64,000 nucleotides of DNA from Limnomonas spitsbergensis (Eukaryota > Chlorophyta > Chlorophyceae > Chlamydomonadales), in NCBI GenBank assembly GCA_037349105.1, contig JAYJMM010000036.1:5182001-5246000 (forward strand). The letters run 5' to 3'. Numbering within the stretch: the first letter of the stretch is position 1; each line of letters opens with the position of its first letter. This document shows positions 45,001 to 54,100 of this stretch, in pieces. Below the pieces are notes generated by a model that searched no databases, had not been told where the DNA came from, and worked only from the letters and a program-made list of their open reading frames with translations. Both the position numbers and the translations under genes were made by a program.

Positions 45001-48000
45001 ATGGTCAATAATGATATAGGAGGCGTGCGTAATACCAGTGCATGGGATCCAAATAGGAACAATTTAGGGAATCCTAATGGCAACAATTGAGGGAGGGCTA
45101 ATGGAAACAATTGAGGGAGGGCTGATGGAAACAATTTAGGGTCTTAAAGTCATGCTGGGAGTCATGGCCAATCATGAAATCCAGCACCCTGAACCAGTAA
45201 CTATAAACCAGTAACCCTAAACCCTAAGTAAAATCTAGCACCCTGAACCCTTAACCCGAAGTACAACCCAGCACCTTTGTGTACTCCGAGAGGGGCAGCT
45301 CGTTGAAGGTGCGCGCACCCGCATACGATACAGCCTCCTCCTCGTCAGACTCCGAGTCATCGGAGTCGCCGGGGGCGGCAACCTCAGGGATGGGCAGAGC
45401 TGCAATCAAAGCGATGGGCATTGACAGATATTTAATCATCTTCATTGTGAAACACTAATTGACAGATCTTCAATCATCGTCATTGTGAAACACTAATTGG
45501 CAAAGCTTTAATCATTGTTTCTATGGGGGGATCAAATGGCTGGTCTCCTCCTTTAGACTCCCGAGTCATATGAATCGCTGGGGGCAGCAACCTCAGGGAT
45601 GGGCAGCGCTGAAATCAGAGCGATGGGACTTGACAGAGCTTCAATCATCGTCATTGTGAAACACTAATTTGCGGGCCTCCTCCTCAAGGCTCCGACTTGT
45701 CAGAGTCGCCAGGGGCCGGAAATTCTGGGATGGGCAGAGCTGCAAGCAGAGCGATGGGAATTGACAGAGCTTCAATCATCGTGATTGTGAAACAAAAAAT
45801 GTCAGGCCTCCTCCACTTCATCCTCTGAGCCACCTGAGTGGCCAAGGCTGAAGCCTCGGGGATGGGCAGGGCGGCAAGCAAAGCGATGGGAATCGATTCA
45901 ACTTGAATCATCGTGTTGCTACGCAACAAAATAAACAGCAAGCCCCCTTAACATCCGAGTCGCCGGGGTGGCAGCCTCCGGGATGGGCCTGCCAAGCAAA
46001 GTGTTGGGAATTGAAAAATGAACTGTTATGAGGCGTCACCAGTGGGGCTGCATACAGCAAAGGGTGCACATCGAATGAGAGGAGGGGGCGGACGTCTGGT
46101 GTTCTTTGTGTTGGGTCCTCGTCGGTCTGTTTGTCGTGTTCGTGGGTCGTCTGTTGTTTCTGTTGCTGGTGGTTTGGTTTGGTCTCTGGTGCCTGTCTCG
46201 TTTGCTGGTTTCTCCTCGGTTCGCTCTGCCTGGCCCTTTCGCAAAAGGCTGTGGGTGGTTGCGTCAACTTGTTTTACAACAACTGACAACAACTGACAAA
46301 AATGTGTTGCGACCGGCTGGGGCCGATGGGGACAGGGAGGGAGCTGCAAGTGAGGGGAGGAGCAGAAGATAGCAGGAGCAGGAAATAGCAGGAGGTGTGG
46401 GGATGTATCTGGGTGATGCCTGCCAATTCTTGTAAACCTCACAGAAAGCCACGCGGGGTATATTATGAAATCACACCGCACGATCGACAGGGGTCGATAC
46501 CATGGATGTGTATAGCCTTCCCTCGGGTAAGAATGAATCTTATTCAGTAACTGCAATGCTGCCCTCGGGTTCCCTCGGGGTGCAAAAGTCGCAATCATTG
46601 ACTGCCCGACTGGAAACCGATGTGAATGTTCAATAAATAGCATTTGAATGCACTCCTACCCCTAAACAACGTTAATTACGAGGGAGAGCTCGGCGCGTCC
46701 ACAGTCTCCGGAGATGGCAACAAAACGTTTATCTGCACTCTTTCACCCCAATTGTGTCCCATCATTTTAACCCTATGGCAGCCCACACAAGTCCACACAC
46801 TTCACACCAGCGGGCGTGTGGACCTGGGTGCCAGGTCGCTCTTTTCTGGATGCGCCCCTGAAGTCTCCATCACGCTTTCCACACCCTTCTGTCTTCTCTG
46901 CCCGTCCCATCTTGCAACACATTTCCACACTTCCATCACATTTGTCCCAATAATACCACACCCTTCACACCTGCAGGATTAGATCCGGGGGCCGGTGCGC
47001 CCTTCAGGATCCGTACCTCCAACGTCCTAATCTCTAGGTCCTCCTACGCAGGGAGACAGGCAGTACAGTTTTGGAGGGGTGCAGTACATTATACTTTATA
47101 GGGGAGCAATACAATATGGAGGGGAGCAGTACAACATTGGATTGGTGCACAAGGAAGGGGGATGGTTACAAATAGGTGAAGCGGTACAGTACACATGTGG
47201 AGGCTGGCAGTACACATGTGAAGGCTGATAGTTCACATGTGAAGGCGGGCAGTACACATGTGGAGGCTGGCAGTACACATGTGAGGCCTGGCAGTACACA
47301 TGTGGAGGCTGGCAGTACACATGTGAAGGCTGATAGTACACATGTGAAGGCTGACAGTACACATGTGAAGGCTGACAGTACACATGTGGAGGCTGGCAGT
47401 ACACATGTGGAGGTTGACAGTACACATGTGGAGGCTGACAGTACACATGTGGAGGCTGGCAGTACACATGTGGAGACTGGCAGTACACATGGAGGCTGAC
47501 AGTACACATGTGGATGCTGACAGTACACGTGTGGAGGCTGGCAGTACACATGTGGAGGCTGACAGTACACGTGTGGAGGCTGACAGTACACATGTGAAGG
47601 CTGGCAGTACAAATATGGAGGTTGGCAGTACACATGTGGATGTTGGCAGTACACAGGTGGAGGTTGGCAGTACACATGTGGAGGCTGACAGTACACATGT
47701 GGATGCTGGCAGTACACACATGGAGGCTGACAGTACACATGTGGAGGCTGGCAGTACACGTGGAGGAGAAAATGAGGAGAGAAGCAGGACCAGTGCAGTG
47801 CAATTGCGCCGTATTTCAGAAATCATGTGAATACTTACGGTCCCTTACTAGTTAAAGTAGCTGAGTTTGCCTTGACACTTTGGTGACTGAAACTCAGCTA
47901 CGCAATTCAGCCACCGCAAGAACCGTAATCGGCACAGCACTGGACAGTACCCATGAGGAGGGGACAGTACCCATGAGGAGTGGGCACTACACATGGACAG

Positions 48001-50452
48001 GGGACAGTTAGCATGTGCAGTGAAAGTGTGAATGGCCATTACATGTGTGAACCATAAGTGTGGATGTAGTGTGCGCATGTGTTGCAGCTCACTCGACCTT
48101 CAAATATGGACCATGCGTGTGGACACCATGTGCGCCTGCACGGCTGCGCACTCGCCCTTCTCACACGTCATGTCATAGGAGCGGCATGGCTCTGAGCAGC
48201 TTCCTTATATAACAAAAGATGGTGGCCGTAAAAGATGCAGGTCCAGTGCTTATTTTTCCTGACTCAGCTACATAACAGCTACAACCCGGCTTCCCGCCAG
48301 AAGCCCCAGGTTTGGCCAGCCATGCTGCTTGGGCCGCCGGCGGTTGGCCGGTCCAGCTTTAGTCCCCAAATGACCTCTGACAGCCTCAGGCCGGCCTGCT
48401 GATGGTGGCCTTGTAGCCAAGAAAGGTAACACAGCGCTCCCCATGTCGAGCTGAGTTCACCAATTATAAAACTCCTCACTCTGGACCCCCTGCCCTATTT
48501 CACCCCCTATAAGGGTGATTGTAGAAGATACAGCCTCTTCAGCCGACTTGATTGTAACAATCATGATGATGTTCACACTGCCCCCTCCTACCCTACCCTG
48601 CCCCACACACCCACCCACCTGCTCCCACCCCACCCTACCCTACCCTACCCTACCCACCCACGCACCTGCTCCTACCCTACCCTACCCTACCCACCCACGC
48701 ACCTGCTCCTACCCTACCCTACCCTACCTACACTACCCTACCCACCCACGCACCTGCTCCTACCCTACCCTACCCACCACACCCACCCACCTGCTCGCAC
48801 CCCACCCTACCCTACCCTACCCTACCCTACCCACCCACCTGCTCCCACCCTACCCTACCCACCGCACCTGCACGGATCGTTTGCTGAGCTGCTTCACGTA
48901 GGAGCGACGCTCCTTCCGTATCGCCAGCTCCTTCTTCTCAAGCTTGTTCCTCTGAGAGAGAGGAGGGGGGAGGGGGGAGGGCCGGGGTTAATGGTGTTTA
49001 ATAGGAAAGGGGTAAGGGGGTAGGGGACAGGGTGGGAGGTGGAGGGACCAAGGGTCATGGTGTTTGATGGGAAAGGGTGAAAGGGAAGGGGGCGCAGGGA
49101 GAGAGGCAGAGAGGGGAAGGGAGAGAGGAGATGGGGCAGGGTGAAGGCGTTGAAGGGGGCCAAGAGGCTGGTGGGTGAGGCCTTAGGGAACAGAGGTCGC
49201 CTTAGCACCCACAGCTTTCCACACCTACCGTAGACTTGATTTGCCTCAGCCAAAGCGAAATATTACATAAAATAAGAAATATAGTTTTAAGCCTAGGCGC
49301 ACTGTGCTGAAGAATACTTCCTGTCGTCCCACAAGCTGCTTTGTCGCTGAAGTTTATAAAGGGCTCCTAGAGCGCAAAAGGGGGGGGGGGGAAGTGATTT
49401 CTAACGGAGAGGGGCAGAGGATGTGTACGGTCCAGGATTCATTCCTTTTCTCAACGGCCTAACTGCAAAAAAAACACTGGACCTCATGGGGCAGGTGGTT
49501 CTGTGCTATCCCTCTTCTCTAGCTGTGAAGAGAAGTCTTTACAGTCCAATAGAGCATCACATTTGATGCATGGGACATGTGCCCGTAAAATAGCACTACA
49601 CATGCTAGGGCAGCAAGCAAAAGTAAGCGACCCCCCCTGGGCAAGCAACCAACACACAACCACCGAGCAGTAGCGTGGGAATGAACCCCATAGTGCAGAA
49701 GATAAGCCGAAGTCTAAGAACATGACAAGGGCTCAAAATAATTCGGTTGAACACCACCTGAAAATTTAGAAGGAGCTGATTTTGTGTGACCAGGTCTGTT
49801 ACCCCATTTCCTTAAGCTGATGTCTAAACTATGCATACAAAAACAACCCTAACAGCCTATACGCATATGTGGGCCGCAGCTACTGTTGATAGATGGGCCT
49901 ACCCCAATGCACCCCCTCTACCATGCATGCCCCCGCCATGCACCCCTTCTACCTTGTCCCCCCACGCACCCCCTTTACAATGCCCCCGCCATGCACCCCC
50001 TCTACCATGCCCCCCGCCATGCTCCCCCTCTACCTTGCCCCCCCTATACAATGCCCCCGCCATGCACCCCCTCTACCATGCCCCCGCCATGCTCCCCCTC
50101 TACCTTGCCCCCCCATGCCCCCCCTATACAATGCCCCCGCCATGCAAGCCGCGCGCCCAACATGCATGCACCTCTCTATCTATGCATCTAACCCTCACAT
50201 CCATACACCCCTCCCATGCACCCTTCCCATGCATACCTTCATGCTGCCTTGCATGCGCCCCCCATTCAACCCTCCCAAGCATCCATGCATCCATCCATGC
50301 AAGCATGCACCCATCCATGCACGCATCTATCCATCCATGCATCCCTCCATGCATGCATCCTCCATGCACCCCTCCATGGACCCGCTCATGCAAAGGCCTA
50401 CCTTACTGTCCTTTCGCGCCGTGGCGGCGGCGGCCGCAGATCTGTCAGCCAT
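27049..50452 (-). CDS. DDX10: DBP4/DDX10-type DEAD-box ATP-dependent RNA helicase, 25 exons
   Basis: In other eukaryotes this nucleolar helicase remodels U14 snoRNA/pre-rRNA in 18S rRNA processing. Exons: 50402-50452, 48868-48951, 46971-47043, 45275-45399, 43997-44131, 43134-43244, 42897-42962, 42333-42434, 40725-40850, 40203-40313, 39614-39694, 38790-38915, 37569-37690, 36250-36352, 35092-35163, 34594-34743, 33902-34157, 33062-33300, 32139-32233, 31740-31814, 31089-31275, 30667-30702, 28908-29040, 27682-27728, 27049-27201. Lengths and phases sum to 952 aa. Motifs: [12 protein letters not shown] region, AAKTGSGKT (142-150), PTRELA (179-184), GGKD, TPGR (227-230), DEAD (252-255), SAT (283-285), [10 protein letters not shown] (401-410), HRVGRTAR (431-438). 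The DDX10-specific [16 protein letters not shown] (exon 16) and VFDEEG (exon 19) blocks settle the subfamily. The tail is Glu/Lys-rich. The exons at 30667-30702 and 27682-27728 and the last acceptor are the least certain. Confidence 0.94.
27347..27422. repeat. Heptamer array (TACAGGG)n
   Basis: About ten copies of a telomere-like heptamer differing from TTTAGGG at two positions, within the last intron of the helicase gene. Confidence 0.9.
27870..28845. repeat. About 40-base minisatellite in helicase intron
   Basis: About 24 copies carry the palindromic core CCGTTACGG, then CGGGCTTCC, a variable C run and TCCTCTGCTCCTTAT. Length variation is almost confined to the C run. All plus frames are nearly open, producing false ORFs of over 400 codons. 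Confidence 0.95.
29505..29835. repeat. About 30-base minisatellite (GTGAGCGTTGCCGTGTGCAG core)
   Basis: About ten copies with a 6-7 base G run between units, and some half-length units. It lies in helicase intron sequence between exons 22 and 23. Confidence 0.93.
29860..30520. repeat. ATCCATGGATCC minisatellite in two duplicated blocks around a MITE fragment
   Basis: Blocks 29860-30182 and 30284-30520 share a unique lead (CTATCTGCCTCCTCATTCC then GGATCTAAGGATCC) followed by units of AAACCCACAGATCCATGG and TCCTCAAATC. Between them, 30186-30280 is a minus-strand fragment of the R3 MITE family. The arrangement implies block duplication plus a MITE insertion, or duplication during repair. Confidence 0.85.
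30186..30280 (-). mobile_element. R3 MITE fragment
   Basis: On the minus strand it begins CCAGTGCTGTGCCATTGCG followed by CCGTAATTCAGAAATCG, as in the full copy at 47791-47942, then is truncated after a GCTGAATTTGCC word. Confidence 0.65.
31320..31685 (-). repeat. Degenerate copies of the end of helicase exon 20
   Basis: Sequences at 31502-31535 and 31645-31682, with a weaker one near 31325-31350, resemble the 3' end of exon 20 (GCGTCCGC..GCCGCCTTGAACCG on the plus strand). They are spaced in CACAC-rich intron sequence. Confidence 0.5.
32818..32970 (+). mobile_element. R3 MITE, diverged left end
   Basis: It shares CCCTAATTCAGAAACCG, an ACGGTAACTACCC word, GGTGGCTGAAACTGAGCTGC and the right terminus GCACAGCACTG with 47791-47942. 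It lies in intron 18 of the helicase gene. Confidence 0.7.
33536..33574 (+). repeat. Interstitial telomere-like (TTTAGGG) run
   Basis: Three to four perfect TTTAGGG heptamers in a row follow a TTTAGTG variant. Scattered, degenerate forms (CCCTAAACCCTGAACC) occur in many introns of the window. Confidence 0.9.
33836..33868 (+). repeat. Long polyC tract
   Basis: A nearly uninterrupted run of about 27 C within helicase intron 17; its exact length is likely to be unreliable in an assembly. Confidence 0.9.
34325..34485 (-). repeat. Dispersed repeat family R2, diverged copy
   Basis: On the minus strand, the order GGCTACATCAC, CTTGGACCACCG, GTAGGCCGG and TGGTCCCAATTGGCC parallels 58815-59000. It is the weakest of the three R2 copies. 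Confidence 0.45.
37060..37215 (+). repeat. Dispersed repeat family R1
   Basis: GCCTTTTCTCAGCTG, GACGAGGGCCACAAGCGCAC and CTAGGGTTGGGCGGCCAGCC occur in the family order, in helicase intron 13. Confidence 0.7.
37735..38290 (-). repeat. Six-fold ladder of helicase exon 13 starts
   Basis: Copies lie at about 37803-37735, 37905-37835, 38013-37942, 38095-38045, 38195-38150 and 38290-38210. They preserve the acceptor-proximal coding words, for example [18 protein letters not shown] and [18 protein letters not shown], and then change to AAATTT-rich intron sequence with a polyG/polyC acceptor tract. The functional exon (37569-37690) is the last copy and the only one running on to HRVGRTAR. Confidence 0.88.
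39155..39605. repeat. About 20-base minisatellite (CCCTCCCTCACCACCATGCC)
   Basis: More than 20 copies, some one base shorter, lie in helicase intron 11. They give proline-rich false ORFs on the plus strand and glycine/valine-rich ones on the minus strand. Confidence 0.95.
40430..41235 (-). repeat. Helicase exon 9 (DEAD exon) copies on both sides of the functional exon
   Basis: Exon-start copies lie upstream in the transcript (41232-41165, reading [10 protein letters not shown], and weaker at 40985-40915). Exon-end copies lie downstream (40620-40565, [13 protein letters not shown], and 40505-40450). The functional exon is 40725-40850. Confidence 0.75.
41255..41310 (+). repeat. Dispersed repeat family R1, partial copy
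   Basis: It contains TCTAGGGTTGGGCGGCAGGC and the AAGTCCAAG word of the family's 3' part only. Confidence 0.5.
41655..41800 (+). repeat. 36-base tandem repeat, four copies
   Basis: The unit carries CAGTTTTTGCATCACACCCC followed by CTCAGCAGCATTCAACAGC, in helicase intron 8. Confidence 0.92.
42040..42315 (+). repeat. 18-20-base minisatellite (CTGAACCGTTAATCCACACC)
   Basis: About 14 copies end some 20 bases before the end of intron 8; the last unit runs into the donor side of exon 8 (42333). Confidence 0.92.
44155..44250 (-). repeat. Copies of helicase exon 5 start
   Basis: Two copies of the acceptor region and first bases of exon 5 (CAAGCTCTCCTG plus the AACAATGTTGGG intron word on the plus strand) lie at about 44160-44190 and 44200-44250, next to the functional boundary at 44131. 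Confidence 0.7.
44395..45000. repeat. GGGAGGAGTAATA-type minisatellite
   Basis: About 600 bases of 13-17-base units (GGAGGAGTAAT, GGAAGAGCAAT, GAGGGAGCAATG) in higher-order patterns of about 45-60 bases, in helicase intron 4. Confidence 0.93.
45545..46000 (-). repeat. Four-fold ladder of helicase exon 4 starts
   Basis: Minus-strand copies at about 45625-45550, 45755-45680, 45890-45805 and 45995-45940 read ALPIPEV or ALPIPEF followed by a PGDSD-type word, as in the functional exon 45275-45399, and are linked by the ACAATGA..GATTGAAG intron word. Confidence 0.85.
47175..47765. repeat. 20-21-base minisatellite (CAGTACACATGTGGAGGCTG)
   Basis: About 29 copies in helicase intron 2. The frame-preserving length gives long false ORFs on both strands. 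The array ends about 25 bases before the R3 MITE. Confidence 0.95.
47791..47942 (+). mobile_element. R3 MITE, complete copy with terminal inverted repeats
   Basis: A 152-base element has termini CAGTGCAGTGC and GCACAGCACTG, inverted with one mismatch, flanked by GAC on both sides (47788-47790 and 47943-47945) as a 3-base target duplication. The interior includes further inverted sequence (TTTCAG..AGCTGAGTT..CTCAGCT). Partial relatives are at 30186-30280 and 32818-32970. A 3-base duplication fits Harbinger- or CACTA-type DNA transposons; the superfamily is not settled. Confidence 0.75.
48285..48475 (+). repeat. Dispersed repeat family R2
   Basis: It matches 58815-59000 in order: CAGCTACATA, GGCCAGCCATGCTG, GGCCGG..TTAGTCCC, GGCCGGCCTGC, GGCC.TGTAGCCAA and GGTAACAC. 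It lies in helicase intron 1 or 2 sequence and has no coding continuity. Confidence 0.65.
48590..48860. repeat. CCTACCCTACCC / CACCCACGCACCTGCTC repeat
   Basis: Blocks of (TACCC)n are joined by CACCCACGCACCTGCTCC, in about six higher-order units directly adjoining the donor side of helicase exon 2. Confidence 0.9.
49915..50395. repeat. ATGCCCCC..CTCTACC and CATCCATGCATGC tandem repeats
   Basis: Two adjacent repeats occur in helicase intron 1. First is a 25-30-base unit (CCATGCACCCCCTCTACCAT), then from about 50205 CATCCATGCATG-type tetra/octamers. Both create Pro/His-rich false ORFs. Confidence 0.88.
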
Positions 50453-51112
50453 TGAAATGCAACCTGTTGCTTTAGAAGCTCCTTATTGCTGAATCTGCGG
50501 TGCCTTGTAGCACTGCCACTCGAGCTGTCGCTGCTCTGCTGTCGACGCTCCTGCTGCTGCCCCTGCTTGCTGCTGAGGGCTTCGAGTGGTGACGTGTATA
50601 GACAAGGAAACCGAGAGTAAAGAAAAAGACCCTGAAGTCTTGCCTAGATTGCTGCGACGACGAGCGTTTCGAGGGGCGAGGGGGAGAGAGCGGCGACGAA
50701 TGAACGACGGCGCGTCTCAAACCGAATATAGCGGTTAGATTATGTGCGGGGAATGCGCCTATGTCAGAGAGAATGCACGCGTGCACTCTTATATGGATAT
50801 GGCTGGATGAGGATCGTATAGAGGGGCAGGGCTGAGAAGCGGGGTGGATGCGCAATGCGTCCGTCGTCCTTTACACAAGTGTGGATCGTTTGGCTCGCTT
50901 TATCGACGGCCCGATCATCGCTGTGAGATCCGCATCTTCGGTCTAAACATTGAATGTCACCTTTTCTACCAATTTAAAACATCAGAGCATTCGGTTCGGA
51001 AAGCCAGAGGCGATATCAGAAGAACCAGAAGGAACGGCAACGGCAACAGCATCAGGGGCAGAACCACCAGCAGCAGCAACATCAGCAGCAACAGGACCAG
51101 AAGACTCACCTG
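50453..51112. promoter_or_regulatory. Head-to-head promoter region of helicase and TMEM53-like genes
   Basis: It separates the helicase start codon (50452, minus) from the first ATG of the TMEM53-like gene (51113, plus) by 660 bases and must hold both 5' untranslated regions and core promoters. A TATA-like CTTATATGG lies at 50789-50797. The part from about 50990 to 51110 (GCA/GAA-rich) is open and may be coding or 5' leader of the plus-strand gene. Confidence 0.6.
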
Positions 51113-54100
51113 ATGCTTCTCACCGCTCGCATGACCGCCAGCATGGCTGCGGCGGCATGGCAGCGCATGGCCGGGCAGAACAGCATGCGTATAGACATCT
51201 CATCCGCCGCCCGGCCTGCGTGGCCGGCCATGCATGAAGCTTCAAGAGGGGAGCAGCCGGGAGATCTGGATGGGCACGGCGGATCTGGATGGGCACGGAA
51301 GGGCCCAGATGTAGCAGCAGCAGCAGCTCCGTTGTACAGCAACATCTGCAACAACACCATGCAGCTACGGCACACATCCATGCAGCTGACCATGCAACAG
51401 CCCATGCAAGCTTGGCAGAAAAACACAGCCCGGCTATTCAGCAGCAGTAGCAGCAGTAGCAGCAGTTATATGCAACACCCCGTGCAACAGCCAGGCACTC
51501 TTGTGTCTCCTAAGGGGCAGACGTTCAGCTTCACCACAGTGGGAGGCAGCAGGTGGGTGGGCTGAGGTTGTGTAGGCGGATGTGCCTCAGACCCAAGGGG
51601 CAGGTCTGGGGTGAGTTTGGGGTGGATCTGAGGTGGGTCGCGGGGTGGGTCTAGGGGGGGTCTGTGTCGGGTCTGGGGTGGATCTGAGGTGGGTCGCGGG
51701 GTGGGTCTAGGGGGGGTCTATGTCGGGTCTGGGGTGGATCTGAGGTGGGTCGCGGGGTGGGTCTAGGGGGGGTCTGTGTCGGGTCTGGGGTGGATCTGAG
51801 GTGGGTCGCGGGGTGGGTCTAGGGGGGGTCTGTGTCGGGTCTGGGGTGGATCTGAGGTGGGTCGCGGGGTGGGTCTAGGGGGGGTCTGTGTCGGGTCTGG
51901 GGTGGATCTGAGGTGGGTCGCGGGGTGGGTCTGGGGTGGGTCTGGGGTGGATCTGAGGTGGGTCGCAGGGTGGGTCTAGAGGGGGTCTGTGTCGGGTCTG
52001 GGTTGGGTCTGGGTTGGGTCTGGGCCTCTGGGGCGGGTCAGGGGTGGGCCTGGGATGGATGTTATTTTTGAATCCTATCACATTCAACCACGCCCTGCCG
52101 GATAGGGGCTGATCAGCATGGCGTTTACCTCTCATCGACCTCCCTTCACTCCTTCCACTGCCCCCACTCCTCCCTTTCCCCCCACTCCTCCCTTTCCCCC
52201 CATTCCTCCCTTTCCACCCACTCCTCCCTTTCCCCTCACTCCTCCCTATGTCCCCACTCCTCCCTTTCCCCTCACTACTCCCTTTCCCTCACTCCTGCCA
52301 CTCCCCTCACTCTTTCCACCCCCCTCACTCCTTCCATTCCCACCACTCCATCCATTCCCCTTACTCTTTCCACACACCCTCACTCTTTCCATTCCCACCA
52401 CTCCGTCCATTCCTCTCACTCTTTCCACACACCCCACTTTTTCCATTCACCTCACTCCTCCCTTTCCCCTCACTCCTTCCATTCCCCTCACTCCCCCCCC
52501 CCCCACTCTTACCATTCCCCTCCCTCCTTCCATTCCCCCACTCTTTTTATTCCCTCACTCCTTCCATGCCTCCTCCACCCCAGCTCCCCGTCCTCTCCCT
52601 ACAATGACATCCCGCCTGTGGTCATGAGCCCTAGTCCTCTTCGGGTGGTGGTCATCGGTTGGATGGGCAGCAAGGCAAGGTACATGCGCAAGTGAGTATT
52701 GAACAGGGGCGCATTTCCATGGTCCAGGTTTAGCTCTTTGTATGGTACCGCCTTCCTACTGCAGCATGTGGGTATTAAAAAGCGTTTCAAACGCAAACCC
52801 CGTTTCGACATCTGACCCCGTTTTCTTGCTGTTACATTTGCTCTTGCCGGTTTTTAATACCTGCCACTTTTCTTCACACTTGTCCACACTTTGCCCCAGG
52901 TACACTGGACTGTGGGAGCGGATGAGAGAGACTGCAGTTCTCACCACCTGCCTTGTTCACACCTGAAGTGCATGCCTCACACATTCATACATATGTTCAC
53001 ACTTTGTTCCAGGCACACAGGACTGTAGGATCAGACAAGAGATTATGTGGTCCTCACCATCCACCTGCCGCCCATGTTCACACCTGGCGTGCATACCTCA
53101 CACAGTCATACACGTGTTCAGTTGTTCACACTTTTCCGCAGGTACACTGGACTGTGGGAACGGACGGGAGACAACGCTGTCCTCACCATCCGCCCAACCA
53201 TCACCCAAACGTTGCTGCGCTTCAAGGGCATCGTCCAGGTGTGTGCACGGGACTGTGGATGTAGTGTTGAATTAGTGTGGATGTGGTGTCCTTCCTTGTT
53301 TAATCCTGGACCCTGAACCCTGAACCCTGAACCCTGCTCAAGCTCATCCTCTACTGCCGGCCCTGTTGCCTGACACTCTTATCAAGTTTTCAGTGTCATA
53401 AGAAAGAAAGGAATGGCGGGCATTGGCACGTATATGCATGCCCTTGTGGACACTACCTGTTCTGTATAGAGTGACTAGGTCCCCACCAAGTAGCTTGTTT
53501 CCTAAACAGCATCTGGTCCTCAATCGAGAAGCTTGTCCTGTAGGGGCCAGGCAGGAAGTGTGAACAGGAGGTTTGTACAACAGTGTTTATTTGAAGGTTT
53601 GACAGAAATCCTAACCTAAACCAAAGCCTCCCTCTGTAGTGCCTCACTTTTTCAATGTAGAAGCCCCGGTTGAAACCTTGTCCACACCCTAGCTGGCCGG
53701 CCCTGAGGCATTGCATTCGAATTTAAAAAGAAGGGGAGGGGGTGAGGGAGGGGGCCAACAGCGTGGGGAGCAAGGGGCTGGGGGGGGTTGGAAGGGGAAG
53801 GGGGGGGGGGGGGGCTCTAATTTTGCATTCCGATGTACCATTCACGGTAGACAGGCTCAGCTAGAAATTGACAAGGGAACCAAAGACAACGTATCAAACT
53901 GCTTGGTCCAGATATGGTTTTAATTTTAATTTTAATTTGCAGGTTGGCAAGGATATCGACGAGATGACTTTGACAAAATGTTAAGACGATGTATGAACGT
54001 TTCTATTCCAGATCTGCTTTCAATTCAAATTTCTTGGGAAATATTTCGAATTGTTCATTCCAGAATCCCAGATCAGATTTGAATTTAAATTATAATTTCG

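Noticed and set aside
44164..45134. Leu/Ser/Tyr/Pro-rich minus-strand ORFs up to 255 codons
   Set aside because: They read the GGAGGAGTAATA minisatellite inside helicase intron 4; three frames are open together.
47096..47830. Cys/His-rich ([15 protein letters not shown]) ORFs on both strands
   Set aside because: All derive from the 20-21-base CAGTACACATGTGG minisatellite; Cys spacing is the repeat period and not a zinc-finger pattern.
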